DNA from: an uncultured Bacteroidota bacterium
GTDB lineage: Bacteria > Bacteroidota > Bacteroidia > Flavobacteriales > BACL11
NCBI GenBank assembly: GCA_902597195.1
Contig: CACJWV010000003.1
Coordinates: forward strand, 1-46,825
Direction of reading: 5' to 3'
DNA: 46,825 bases
In this document: positions 15,827 through 25,854 of the stretch, in pieces
Layout of the letters: every line of letters begins with the position of its first letter
Numbering within the stretch: the first letter of the stretch is position 1
Notes under the pieces: generated by a model
Told to the model about the DNA's origin: nothing
The model's database searches: none
What the model saw: only the letters and a program-made list of their open reading frames with translations
Position numbers and translations under genes: made by a program

Positions 15827-16236
15827 TTTGATATAAACAGCATATTACCCTCTAAAAACGTTGAGTACCTTTTCAAAGGTAAAATTGCAGGGCCATTTGC
15901 AACAGAGCCATCTTGGTCCAGCAAGAAAACTGAGTTACAACAGCTACAAATAGCTAGAGATGAATTTATTGAGTCTATTTCTGCACAAGCTGTCATCGGT
16001 TCATAAGTACAACTTTTGTCATATGCATGAAAATCATAACTTGAAAATCTGTAGATTATAAGACCATTGTAACCTTGATTTTCTATAATTAAACTACCAC
16101 CAAGTGCGCTTAAGGAAATATTTTCCGGTGAATTTAGGTCAATCTCATGATTAACAAAAACGTCAGGTATGTAATTGTTTCTTTCTCCGCATGAGATAAA
16201 AAAAATTAAAAAAAATATGGTTACGCTATTTCGCAT
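15823..16236 (-). CDS. Exported lipoprotein with a Rieske-like fold lacking the usual histidines
   Basis: A 137-residue protein with a lipoprotein signal ([11 protein letters not shown], Cys16 likely lipidated). The second half follows the layout of a small Rieske domain: [10 protein letters not shown], then after about 18 residues [20 protein letters not shown], then [10 protein letters not shown]. In true Rieske proteins the pairs are CxH and CxxH; here they read CTY and CSCC, so both histidines are absent and a [2Fe-2S] cluster of classic kind is unlikely. Extra cysteines (one in MTACAE, and CSCC) could bind a metal or form disulfides. Function unknown. A TAGATTTG element at 16265-16272 on the same strand could be its promoter. 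It is convergent with ahcY, overlapping by four bases. Confidence 0.75.
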   Translation of the reverse strand: MRNSVTIFFLIFFISCGERNNYIPDVFVNHEIDLNSPENISLSALGGSLIIENQGYNGLIIYRFSSYDFHAYDKSCTYEPMTACAEIDSINSSLAICSCCNSVFLLDQDGSVANGPAILPLKRYSTFLEGNMLFISN

Positions 16237-16319
16237 TTTTTTTACAAAAGAATTAAAAATTAATCAAATCTATATTAAGAATTTATATATTTACATTTCT
16301 AAAAGATTTACAAATAGAA

Positions 16320-19300
16320 ATGACAATTATGCTTAGAAAGACTCTTTTGTATTTAGCTTTTGTTTTATATAGTACTCTATCCTTTTCTCAAACAGGTACG
16401 TTACAAGGTACAATTATAGATGCCATGACAAATGAACCAATACCATTTGCAAACGTTGTTTTGACAAAAAATGGAAATCAATCTGCTGGGACAACTACTG
16501 ACTTTGATGGAAAATATACTATTAAACCAATTGATCCTGGTACTTACAATATAAAAGCAACGTTTGTTGGTTATCAAACAAAAGAAATTACTGGAGTTGT
16601 CATCTCTGCTGACCAAATTAGATTCGTTGACATTAAATTACAAGAAGGAATACAGCTAGAAGTCGCTGAGGTTGTTGTATGGACAAAGCCTCTAATTGAC
16701 CAAGGAAATTTATCTGGAGAAACTAAAACTTCAGAAGAAATTGTTGCATTACCAACAAGGTCTGTGGCTTCAGTAGCTGCAACAACTGCAGGAATTTATC
16801 AAAGAGACGAAGGTGATGCTGTAAATATAAGGGGATCTCGTTCCGATGCCACTGAATATTACATAGATGGAATCAAGGTCAGGGGAGCTCTTGGAGTTCC
16901 AACATCTGGAATTGAACAAATTAAAGTTGTAACTGGAGGTGTTCCTGCACAATATGGTGATGCAACAGGTGGAGTTATCTCTGTAACAACTAAAGGACCA
17001 TCTAATAAGTTTTTTGGGCAATTAGAGTTTGAATCCTCAGATTTGTTTGACGAATATGATTACAATCTTTTAGGATTTGCTCTATCGGGTCCGATAATAA
17101 AAAAAAGAAATTCAGACGGAACCAAAGGAAGCTCTATCTTAGGTTATTTTATTTCTGGTGAACTTAGAAGCGTTGATGATACAGACCCCTCAGCAGTTGG
17201 AGTTTGGAAAGTAAAAGATAATGTATTAAATAACTTAAGAAACAATCCATTTGTGATAGCGCCTAATGCTGCAGCTGGTTTTTTAAGTACCTCTGACTTT
17301 TTGAGTGAATCAGACTTTGAAAATGTTCAAGCTAAGTTAAACACAAACCAAAGAAGACTGAATGTTTCTGGAAAATTAGATTTCAAACCATCAAACAACA
17401 CTTTTTTAACTTTAGGAGGTAGCTACTACTACAGAAAAAGTAGAGACTTTTCTTACTGGAGATCCATGTTCGCATGGGACAATAACAGAGAGTCATCACA
17501 AAATACTTTCAGATTATTTGGAAAGTTGACCCAAAAGTTTGGCTCTGAAGAATCAAATGATGAAAATAGTGCATCCACAGTTAAAAATGCGTTTATAACA
17601 ATTCAAGGGGACTACACCAACAACAAATACACATTTGTAGATTCTGATCATCAATTTGATTTATTTAAATATGGCCATGTTGGAACGTTTAATACATATA
17701 AAACAAAAGTTTACAATACTGGTGATGTATTGGATACTATTAATGGTAATCCAGTTTGGTGGAGCAATGTTCAAGTTCATAATGGATGGCAAGATACTTT
17801 AATGACTTTCACTCCTGGAGGATACAACCCTAGCCTGGTTAACTACACATCAGCTTATTATAGAATGTTCAGAGATTACGGATTATCATCATATGTTGGT
17901 AGTTCAAATGATGGTGTCATTAGAACAGCTGCTGACTTACAAGGTCAAGGTCTGCTAAATGGTGAATTGCCTACATCAGTTTACTCACTATTTGGTAATC
18001 ATGGGTATTACTACAATGGTGCGGCAAAGCAAGAAAATACTCAGACAACCTTCAAAGCCTCAGGATCGGCAGATATTGGGTCTCACGAAGTTTCATTTGG
18101 ATTTGAGTTTGAGCAAAGACAGGATTATTATTGGGGTTCAAGTCCAAGATCATTGTGGACATTGGGTAGGCAGCTAGCTAACAATCATATTCTAGAAAGA
18201 GATTTAAGTAATCCATTACCTGGATTTAATCAAAACGGTATTTTCAATGATACAATCAACTATAACAGACTTTATAACTCTGAAATTCATTCCACTTTTG
18301 ACAAAAGTTTGAGGGATGCTCTTAATGTAAATATTGATGGTTTAGAGTACATAGATATAGATTCGTATGATCCAAGTACTTTTGATATTAGTATGTTTAG
18401 CCAAGATGAGTTATTAAACAACGGAAGTAACCTTGTATATTATTACGGTTTCGATATTTATGGAAACAAGTTAGATAATAAACCATCCCTTCAAGATTTC
18501 TTTACTAGAGAAGTGACAGACCAATTTGGTGATAATCGCTATGCTAGAGAAATAGCTCCTTTTGAACCTATATACATGGCTGGATACATCCAAGATAAGT
18601 TCGCTGTTGAAGATTTAATTTTCAATATTGGATTAAGAGTAGATCGATATGATGCCAATCAGCAAGTCTTAAAAGATAGATATGTATTATATCCAACCTA
18701 TACTGCAGGAACTACACAAGGGTCCGAAGCAGCTGAAAGAGCAGGAGGATTACCATCAACCATTGGTAATGATTATGTGGTATATGTTGATGACTTTTCT
18801 GCTAATTCACCTACTGCTGTCGGATACAGAAATGGAGAAACGTGGTATAATGCTGAAGGATTACAAATTTCAGATCCAACAATATTAGCAGATGCAGCAG
18901 GAGGTAAAATTGCACCGTATTTGCAAGATCAAAATGCATTAAACAATGATATAAATGTTAGTGAATCTTTTAAAGATTATGAGCCAGAGATTGTTTTCAT
19001 GCCTAGAATAGCTTTTTCATTCCCAATATCTGATGAAGCTCAATTTTTTGCTCATTACGACGTTTTGACACAAAGACCCCCTAGTAATAATAGATTAGAG
19101 CCTGTTGATTATCTTTTTATGGCTGATAAGGTTGGTGCTTTACTAAATAATCCAGATTTAAAGCCTGAGAAGACAATAGATTATGAGCTTGGTTTTGCAA
19201 AGACATTATCTCTAAGTTCAGCTTTGAAAATATCAGCGTTTTACAAAGAAATGAGAGATATGATACAGGTAATTAATACTCTTGGAGCGTATCCAGCTCA

Positions 19301-20045
19301 ATATCTTACTTATGGAAATATTGATTTTGGAACTGTTAAAGGAATGTCAATTAATTATGACTTGAGAAGAACTAGCAACGTTAGTATGACTGCAAATTAT
19401 ACACTGCAATTTGCTGATGGTACTGGATCATCTGCAACCTCAGGACAAAGTTTAGTTAATACAGGTCAGCCAAATTTAAGAACAACTATTCCCCTAAGCT
19501 TTGATCAGAGACATTCATTAATGGCATCTGTTGATTACAGTTATGGAACTGGAAAGAAATATAATGGTCCAATTTTATTTGGCAGGAAAGTTTTACAAGA
19601 TGCAGGAGCTAATATTATTATGACAGCTGGTTCGGGTACACCATATTCAAAACAATCTAATATTACACAAGAAGCAGCATCCGGCATAAATGATCGCTCT
19701 ACTCTTGAAGGAAGTTTAAACGGATCAAGATTACCGTGGCAGTTTAGATTGAGTATGAAATTAAATAAAAACTTTGTTATTAATTGGACTGACAAGAAGA
19801 AATCAAATCTTAATGTTTATGTTCAAGTTCAAAACTTACTTGATGCTAAAAATGTCATTAGCGTATATAGAGCTACCGGAAACCCAGATGATGACGGATA
19901 TTTAACTGATGCAGCAGCACAAAATTCAATAAACTCAAAAAATGATCCTGATTCTTTCAGATATCTTTACTCTTTGGCTGTAAATAATCCTTCAAATTAC
20001 AGTTTACCAAGAATGTGGAGAGCTGGAATTAGTATAGATTTTTAA
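16320..20045 (+). CDS. Large TonB-dependent receptor with CarboxypepD-like N-terminal domain
   Basis: A 1241-residue outer-membrane receptor of SusC-like build. Signal peptide ends LSFSQ. A CarboxypepD-regulatory-like beta-sandwich covers about residues 27-115 (GTLQGTIIDAMTNEPIPFAN at its start, FDGKYTIKPIDPGTYNIKAT later). The plug is at about 145-225 (VNIRGSRSDATEYYIDGIKV, GGVPAQYGDATGGVISVTT), then a very long barrel. No SusD-like lipoprotein follows, so it is not a normal glycan-uptake pair. Instead a secreted giant protein begins six bases later, then a PorV-like barrel, suggesting a common surface unit. Either ATG at 16320 or 16329 could be used; the second gives a tighter signal peptide. 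A weak TACATTTC box lies at 16292-16299. Confidence 0.92.
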   Translation: MTIMLRKTLLYLAFVLYSTLSFSQTGTLQGTIIDAMTNEPIPFANVVLTKNGNQSAGTTTDFDGKYTIKPIDPGTYNIKATFVGYQTKEITGVVISADQIRFVDIKLQEGIQLEVAEVVVWTKPLIDQGNLSGETKTSEEIVALPTRSVASVAATTAGIYQRDEGDAVNIRGSRSDATEYYIDGIKVRGALGVPTSGIEQIKVVTGGVPAQYGDATGGVISVTTKGPSNKFFGQLEFESSDLFDEYDYNLLGFALSGPIIKKRNSDGTKGSSILGYFISGELRSVDDTDPSAVGVWKVKDNVLNNLRNNPFVIAPNAAAGFLSTSDFLSESDFENVQAKLNTNQRRLNVSGKLDFKPSNNTFLTLGGSYYYRKSRDFSYWRSMFAWDNNRESSQNTFRLFGKLTQKFGSEESNDENSASTVKNAFITIQGDYTNNKYTFVDSDHQFDLFKYGHVGTFNTYKTKVYNTGDVLDTINGNPVWWSNVQVHNGWQDTLMTFTPGGYNPSLVNYTSAYYRMFRDYGLSSYVGSSNDGVIRTAADLQGQGLLNGELPTSVYSLFGNHGYYYNGAAKQENTQTTFKASGSADIGSHEVSFGFEFEQRQDYYWGSSPRSLWTLGRQLANNHILERDLSNPLPGFNQNGIFNDTINYNRLYNSEIHSTFDKSLRDALNVNIDGLEYIDIDSYDPSTFDISMFSQDELLNNGSNLVYYYGFDIYGNKLDNKPSLQDFFTREVTDQFGDNRYAREIAPFEPIYMAGYIQDKFAVEDLIFNIGLRVDRYDANQQVLKDRYVLYPTYTAGTTQGSEAAERAGGLPSTIGNDYVVYVDDFSANSPTAVGYRNGETWYNAEGLQISDPTILADAAGGKIAPYLQDQNALNNDINVSESFKDYEPEIVFMPRIAFSFPISDEAQFFAHYDVLTQRPPSNNRLEPVDYLFMADKVGALLNNPDLKPEKTIDYELGFAKTLSLSSALKISAFYKEMRDMIQVINTLGAYPAQYLTYGNIDFGTVKGMSINYDLRRTSNVSMTANYTLQFADGTGSSATSGQSLVNTGQPNLRTTIPLSFDQRHSLMASVDYSYGTGKKYNGPILFGRKVLQDAGANIIMTAGSGTPYSKQSNITQEAASGINDRSTLEGSLNGSRLPWQFRLSMKLNKNFVINWTDKKKSNLNVYVQVQNLLDAKNVISVYRATGNPDDDGYLTDAAAQNSINSKNDPDSFRYLYSLAVNNPSNYSLPRMWRAGISIDF

Positions 20046-20050
20046 ACAAA

Positions 20051-23000
20051 ATGAAATTGAATAATACACATATGATTAAAATTGAGAAAATAAAAATTAC
20101 CCTTCTAGCCGTACTAATTTCAGTTCATGTTTCAGCGAAAGAAAATATTAACTACCCTGGAATTTCTAATGTCAAAAACGAAAGAGTTGCAGCTGGTTGT
20201 ACACCATCTACTTCACAAACAGACTTAGATGTTAATAATGTAAGAACAACTATCATGGGTGGAGGAGATATGTGGTGGAATTTAGATGACGCGAGGTATG
20301 AAATTCCAAAAGATGGAAACAAACATTCAATGTTCGCTGGTGCTTTATGGATTGGTGGTGTTGATGCTGGCGGTCAACTAAAAGTGGCAGCTATGACATA
20401 TAGACAAGGTGGTAATGACTTTTGGCCTGGTCCCCTTGATGTTAATACTGCAACTATATCACCGGAAGAATGTGAGGAATGGGATAAGCATTTTAAAATT
20501 AATAGAAGCGAGGTAGAACAATTTGTTTCTGATTATGATAATTCAAATGGAGCTATTAACCAAAGTGACATTCCAGAATCAGTTTTAGAGTGGCCAGCTC
20601 ACGGTGATGTATCCCAAGGTCAAGATTATTACTTAGCACCATTCTATGACAGAAATGGTGATGGCAACTATAATCCTCTCGCTGGTGATTATCCTGATTA
20701 CAATGTGACAGGAACAAATGATGATTCAAAATTATATGGTGATCAAACCCTTTTTTGGATTTTTAATGATAAAGGAAATATACATACGGAATCTGAAGCT
20801 GAAGCTTTAGGTCTAGAAATTCATGCACAAGCATTTGGTTTTACTGCTGATAATGAAGTGAATGATATGACTTTCTACAACTATAAAATTATTAACAGAT
20901 CCACTCTTCCACTATTAGACACATATTTTGGTCAGTGGGTAGATCCAGATTTAGGATATTACCTTGATGATTATGTTGGCTGTGATGTAGGACTTGGGCT
21001 TGGTTTTTGCTATAACGGAGATGCTGAAGATGAAGGAGCAGCAGGCTACGGATTTAATCCTCCAGCAATCGGAGTTGACTTTTTCCAAGGACCATTAGCT
21101 GATCCAAATGATGGAGTCGATAATGATAGAGACGGTACTGTAGATGAATATGGTGAGCAAATCATAATGTCAAAATTTGTTTACTATAATAATGACTTTA
21201 CTGTTACAGGAAATCCCTCTACAGGAACACATATTTACAATTATTTAAGAGGAATTTGGAAAGACAATGTTCCAATGACGTATGGTGGAGATGGTCATGG
21301 AAGTGGACAAGGTTCTACAACTGACCTCTGTAACTTTATGTTCCCAGGAACATCAGACCCTGATTTTCCAGGACAAGAGTGGACAGAAGTAACTGCCGGT
21401 AATACTCCTGCAGATAGAAGGTTTTTACAATCTGCTGGTCCTTTTACCTTGCAACCTGGAGCAGTAAATGAAATTACCACAGGTGTTGTATGGGCTAGAG
21501 CAAACACAGGAGGACAAACTGCGTCGGTACAACTTGTGAAAATTTATGATAAAGAAGCACAAGCTCTATTCGATAATAATTTTAATATTTTAAATGGTCC
21601 AGATGCCCCAGACCTTGAAATTAGGGAGTTAGACCAAGAATTAATAATTACTTTGTCTAATAAAGTTACTTCTAATAATTATGAAGAATCTTATTCAGAA
21701 AAAGATCCTTATATAACAAAGCCTGATAATTTGTTAAACAGTCCTAATTATGAGTTCCAAGGATATTTAGTTTATCAACTAGTAGACGCAACAGTCTCAG
21801 TTACTGACTTAGACAACCCTGACAAAGCAAGGCTCGTTTATAGATCAGATGTAAAAGACGGAGTTACTGGAATAATCAATCAATACTTAGATCCGGTCTT
21901 AGGAGTATTTACCCCTGTTGAAGAGGTTTCATCAGTTTTAAGTCAAGGAGTTATTGGTTCAGTTGATGAAGGTACAGAGTACTCATTTCAGATTTTAGAT
22001 GATAAGTTTGCCCTAGGTAGTACGAAGCTAGTTAACCACAAAACATATTATTTTATGAGTATTGCTTATGGTTACAATCAAGCTGAAGAAAATGCTGACC
22101 CATACAATGTAAATGATCCAAACTACGATGGAAGAAATCAACCTTACATTGGAGGTAGAAGAAATATTAAAGTTTATTCAGCTATTCCACACAATATTGG
22201 CCCTGATGGTGGAGGTACTCAACTCAACTCAAGTTATGGTGATGGAGTAAAAATTACAAGAGTAGAGGGTCAAGGAAACGGAGGTTTGGAATTAACTATG
22301 ACACAAGACTCTGAAAATGCAATCTTAAATGGAATTGATTACAGATCCTCGGAGATTGAATACAAGGCAGGCAGTGGACCAATTGAAATTACTGTAGTCG
22401 ATCCTGTTAGTGTTGTTGCAGGTACTTATGTTTTAAAGTTAGATAGTCCACAAGTTTCAAATCAAAACTTTGTTGAGAGTTATTATGGGTGGACTTTGGA
22501 GGATGACAATGGAGATATTGTTTCTAGCTCAGAAAAATCAATCACTATCGGTGATAATCAATTCATTGATGAACTTGGTCTAAGTTTTAAAATTAAACAA
22601 TCAAGTAACCCTGGAGCAGATCCTAACAATATTAATAGTAATGGTCTCATTTCTGGTTCAGTTGATTATGATGACCCAAATGATAGATGGCTTTCTGGTG
22701 TTCCAGACAGAGACGATGAGTCAGCCTTCTTCAGTTTGTGGGGGCTTAACTGGATTAGAGCTGGTTCGTTCACAAATGATAATGATGCTTCTTTGAGCGA
22801 TTACAATCAAACAGATGACCCAAATGGTGTTTTTGAGACTGTAATCGAAAAAACTGTTACAGTCGGTTTTGGTAATTTCTCTATTGACGTTACTGGAGGT
22901 ACTTGGGCTCCTTACAGATTTGCATCCAATTTTAATGATGGTCCTGGATTTAATAATACCGTCACTAATTCATATGTAAAAATTGATAAATTAAACTCAG

Positions 23001-24247
23001 TTGATGTTGTATTTACTCAAAATAAAGACTTATGGACGAGATGTCCAGTTGTAGAAGCGCAAGATGATCCAACCTTATCAATTGGAGGTCAAATTAAAAT
23101 GGGACTTAGACAAAGTCCCTCTGTTGACAAAGAAGGTAATCCTGAGTCTGGAGTTGGCATGGGTTGGTTCCCTGGCTATGCTATAGACGTACAAACAGGT
23201 GAAAGATTGAATATAATTTTTGCCGAAGATTCGTGGCTGACTAATGAAAACGGAAATGATATGATATGGAACCCAACATCTAACATTGTCACTAGTGATT
23301 TTCCGCAGTATGATCCTACTGCGCCTCAAGGTCAACAATTTTCAGGTGGAAATTACTTGCTAGGCGGTAAGCACTTTATATATATTTTACGAGGAGAGTC
23401 ATGGGTAAAAGGTACAGAAGATTACATAAATGGAGATTATTTAGAGGTTGACAATTGTCCAAACTATGATGAGGGAGCATGGGCATACGCACAACTAAGC
23501 GATGGTGGTTTACCTGCTCAGTTTAACGTGTTTAAGCATGTTACCTGGACATCAGTTCCTTTGCTTTCACCTGGAAGAAATTTGCTTACAACTGACGCAA
23601 GAGTTAAGCTCAGAGTATCCAAGCCCTATAAACAATTTGAATCTGTTGATCCTTCAAGATTTCTGTCTAAGGATGATGATTTAATAGTTGGAACAAACTA
23701 TGTTGTAACTTTTAAAAATGATCAAACCACATGGGGAGGATTTAATATTACTCATGATGGAACAACTTATAAGCCTGGAGAGTCTTTTATTGCAACTACA
23801 ACATCATTTACAGGAAATTCACGAGCTAGAGTTGTTGAAGGAGAATCATTAAATAATTTTAATCCAATATATAGATTTTCAACTGATGATATAGTTGCAG
23901 AAATCGGAAACAACTCTGTTGCTAGATCATCAATTGACATGATTAATGTAGTTCCAAACCCATATTATGGTTATTCAGAATATGAAACAAATCAGTTAGA
24001 CAATAGAATAAAAATAACCAATCTTCCTCAAAAAGCAACCATTTCAATTTTTACATTAAGTGGAACGCTAGTAAGAACACTCAAAAAAGATGACTCAAGC
24101 ATCAGTTCAATAGATTGGGATTTAAAAAATGATTACGGTATTCCAATTGCCAGTGGTTTATACGTAATTCATGTTAAAACAAATGAAGGAGAAAAAGTAC
24201 TTAAATGGTTTGGTGCACTTAGACCAATTGACTTAGACACATTCTAA
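20051..24247 (+). CDS. Giant secreted protein with T9SS-type C-terminal sorting domain, function unknown
   Basis: A 1398-residue protein with signal peptide (about residues 1-29, ending VHVSA). The N-terminal section has a recognisable Bacteroidota pattern: NNVRTTIMGGGDMWWNLDD, then HSMFAGALWIGGVDAGGQLK, then RQGGNDFWPGPLD. Acidic loops of calcium-binding type occur at about 198-210 (DRNGDGNYNPLAGDYPD) and about 357-366 (DNDRDGTVDEYGE, thrombospondin-3 style). The middle is long beta-rich repeats without an enzyme motif I recognise. The last ~100 residues form a T9SS type A-like domain: VVPNPYYGYSEYE, IKITNLPQKATISIFTLSG, GIPIASGLYVIHV. After it comes a fixed-looking tail, KWFGALRPIDLDTF. It is likely exported by the T9SS to the cell surface or medium. 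It begins six bases after the receptor gene, so the two are co-transcribed. Confidence 0.85.
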   Translation: MKLNNTHMIKIEKIKITLLAVLISVHVSAKENINYPGISNVKNERVAAGCTPSTSQTDLDVNNVRTTIMGGGDMWWNLDDARYEIPKDGNKHSMFAGALWIGGVDAGGQLKVAAMTYRQGGNDFWPGPLDVNTATISPEECEEWDKHFKINRSEVEQFVSDYDNSNGAINQSDIPESVLEWPAHGDVSQGQDYYLAPFYDRNGDGNYNPLAGDYPDYNVTGTNDDSKLYGDQTLFWIFNDKGNIHTESEAEALGLEIHAQAFGFTADNEVNDMTFYNYKIINRSTLPLLDTYFGQWVDPDLGYYLDDYVGCDVGLGLGFCYNGDAEDEGAAGYGFNPPAIGVDFFQGPLADPNDGVDNDRDGTVDEYGEQIIMSKFVYYNNDFTVTGNPSTGTHIYNYLRGIWKDNVPMTYGGDGHGSGQGSTTDLCNFMFPGTSDPDFPGQEWTEVTAGNTPADRRFLQSAGPFTLQPGAVNEITTGVVWARANTGGQTASVQLVKIYDKEAQALFDNNFNILNGPDAPDLEIRELDQELIITLSNKVTSNNYEESYSEKDPYITKPDNLLNSPNYEFQGYLVYQLVDATVSVTDLDNPDKARLVYRSDVKDGVTGIINQYLDPVLGVFTPVEEVSSVLSQGVIGSVDEGTEYSFQILDDKFALGSTKLVNHKTYYFMSIAYGYNQAEENADPYNVNDPNYDGRNQPYIGGRRNIKVYSAIPHNIGPDGGGTQLNSSYGDGVKITRVEGQGNGGLELTMTQDSENAILNGIDYRSSEIEYKAGSGPIEITVVDPVSVVAGTYVLKLDSPQVSNQNFVESYYGWTLEDDNGDIVSSSEKSITIGDNQFIDELGLSFKIKQSSNPGADPNNINSNGLISGSVDYDDPNDRWLSGVPDRDDESAFFSLWGLNWIRAGSFTNDNDASLSDYNQTDDPNGVFETVIEKTVTVGFGNFSIDVTGGTWAPYRFASNFNDGPGFNNTVTNSYVKIDKLNSVDVVFTQNKDLWTRCPVVEAQDDPTLSIGGQIKMGLRQSPSVDKEGNPESGVGMGWFPGYAIDVQTGERLNIIFAEDSWLTNENGNDMIWNPTSNIVTSDFPQYDPTAPQGQQFSGGNYLLGGKHFIYILRGESWVKGTEDYINGDYLEVDNCPNYDEGAWAYAQLSDGGLPAQFNVFKHVTWTSVPLLSPGRNLLTTDARVKLRVSKPYKQFESVDPSRFLSKDDDLIVGTNYVVTFKNDQTTWGGFNITHDGTTYKPGESFIATTTSFTGNSRARVVEGESLNNFNPIYRFSTDDIVAEIGNNSVARSSIDMINVVPNPYYGYSEYETNQLDNRIKITNLPQKATISIFTLSGTLVRTLKKDDSSISSIDWDLKNDYGIPIASGLYVIHVKTNEGEKVLKWFGALRPIDLDTF

Positions 24248-24257
24248 AAAGAAGATT

Positions 24258-25376
24258 ATGAAGAAATTAAATAAAAATATAATACTTAAAAGCTTTATAG
24301 TTCTTACTGTAATTTTAGCTGAGATTTTCTATTCTTCTAACATATACGCAGGTAATGAACAAAGATCAGGACAGGCTGGAGCATCTGAGTTATTAATAAA
24401 TCCATGGTCAAGATCTTCAGGATGGGGAACCGCGAATGTTGCAGGAGTTAGGGGGTTAGAAGGTATTTATTCAAATGTTGCAGGTCTAGCATTTACAGAA
24501 AAAACTGAATTAATCTTCTCACAGACATCTTGGCTTCAATATGGAAGTAAAATGTTTGATGCTAATGAATCAGTTAGTAATATTAGTTCATTTGGTTTTT
24601 CTCAAAAAGTAGGAGAATCAGGAGTCTTAGGAATGTCAGTAATGTCTATGGACTTCGGTGAAATTGAAATTACAACAGTTGAGTTGCCTGATGGTGGAAT
24701 TGGAACTTTTTCACCAAAATATTTAAACCTAGGGTTTTCTTATGCAAGGATATTTTCAAATAGCATATACGGCGGTGTTACAGTCAAATTGGTTTCGGAA
24801 CAGATATCTAATCTTTCTGCTCAGGGAATAGCACTAGATGCTGGAATACAGTATGTTACAGGAAAAAAGGATAACCTTAAATTTGGTATTTCATTAAAGA
24901 ATGTTGGTCCAAGAATGTCATTTTCTGGAGATGGTTTATCATTCAGAAATTATGTTGACCCAAATTACGAAATGACTGTTGAGCAAAGATCATCAGAGTT
25001 TGAGCTTCCTGCTCTTCTAAATATTGGAACTTCTTACGATTTCAATTTAAATTTACATAGAGTAACAGCTGCAGGAACATTTACTTCTAATTCTTTTCAA
25101 AAAGATCAATATAGGTTAGGTGTTGAGTATTCTTATAAAGAAATTTTAATGCTCAGAGGAGGTTATGTTGCGGAGGACGGAATTATGAATAGCAAAAAAT
25201 CTGCTGAAGAAAATTCACTAGACAGCTATAGAACAACTGCTCTGAGAGGTCCTTCTGCAGGATTTACACTCGAACTACCAATGGGTAATGGCTCAACTTT
25301 TGGTTTAGATTATTCTTACAGACATACTAATCCTTTTCAGGGTTCACATAGCATAGGAGCAAGAATAAATTTATAA
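24258..25376 (+). CDS. PorV/PorQ-family outer-membrane beta-barrel protein
   Basis: A 372-residue barrel of the PorV/PorQ (FadL-like) family. PorV of the T9SS collects sorting-domain cargo from the translocon and brings it to the attachment complex. The family start is clear: a signal peptide, then GQAGASELLINPWSRSSGWG and AGVRGLEGIYSNVAGLAFTE, followed by strands such as YLNLGFSYARIF and LKFGISLKNVGPRMSF, ending FQGSHSIGARINL. It lies ten bases after the T9SS-tailed giant protein, with no porU or gldJ nearby, so it is more likely a paralogue devoted to this locus than the general PorV; that last point is inference. greA begins four bases downstream. Confidence 0.85.
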   Translation: MKKLNKNIILKSFIVLTVILAEIFYSSNIYAGNEQRSGQAGASELLINPWSRSSGWGTANVAGVRGLEGIYSNVAGLAFTEKTELIFSQTSWLQYGSKMFDANESVSNISSFGFSQKVGESGVLGMSVMSMDFGEIEITTVELPDGGIGTFSPKYLNLGFSYARIFSNSIYGGVTVKLVSEQISNLSAQGIALDAGIQYVTGKKDNLKFGISLKNVGPRMSFSGDGLSFRNYVDPNYEMTVEQRSSEFELPALLNIGTSYDFNLNLHRVTAAGTFTSNSFQKDQYRLGVEYSYKEILMLRGGYVAEDGIMNSKKSAEENSLDSYRTTALRGPSAGFTLELPMGNGSTFGLDYSYRHTNPFQGSHSIGARINL

Positions 25377-25380
25377 TATT

Positions 25381-25854
25381 ATGAGTGGCTTTATTTATCT
25401 CTCAAGAGAGGGAATGGAAAAATTAAAAGATGAGCTAAATAATCTAAAAAGCATTGAGCGTCCCAAAATAATAAATCAAATTGCTGAAGCTAGAGACAAA
25501 GGAGATTTGTCTGAGAATGCAGAGTATGATGCTGCTAAAGAAGCGCAAGGATTACTGGAGGCTAGAATTGCTAGGCTAGAAAGTGAGTTGTCAAAATCAA
25601 GAGTATTAGACGAAAAAAATATTGATTTATCCACAGCTAAACTTTTAACTACAGTCAAAATTGAAAATATTCAGTCTAAACAAAAGATGTCATATACACT
25701 AGTTTCTGAATCTGAAGCCGATTTGAAAAATAAGAAGATTTCAATAAGCTCTCCGATTGGAAAAGGGCTAATGGGGAAAAAAGTTGGTGAAATTGTTGAT
25801 ATTTCAGTTCCTTCTGGAGCTATCAAATTTAAGATACTAGATATTACAATTTGA
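25381..25854 (+). CDS. greA: Transcription elongation factor GreA
   Basis: Enters the RNA polymerase secondary channel and triggers cleavage of backtracked RNA. The 157 residues are of normal length. The N-terminal coiled coil ends in the catalytic tip EARDKGDLSENAEYDAAKE, with the conserved Asp/Glu pair (D-L-S-E-N). The C-terminal FKBP-like domain is recognisable by ISSPIGKGLMGKKVGEIVDI. It begins four bases after the PorV-like gene, and the HIT protein's start overlaps its stop, so it is part of a read-through unit. Confidence 0.96.
   Translation: MSGFIYLSREGMEKLKDELNNLKSIERPKIINQIAEARDKGDLSENAEYDAAKEAQGLLEARIARLESELSKSRVLDEKNIDLSTAKLLTTVKIENIQSKQKMSYTLVSESEADLKNKKISISSPIGKGLMGKKVGEIVDISVPSGAIKFKILDITI

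Noticed and set aside
16320..20045. SusC/SusD glycan-uptake locus
   Set aside because: The receptor has the SusC-like N-terminal domain but no SusD-type lipoprotein or glycoside hydrolase is next to it.
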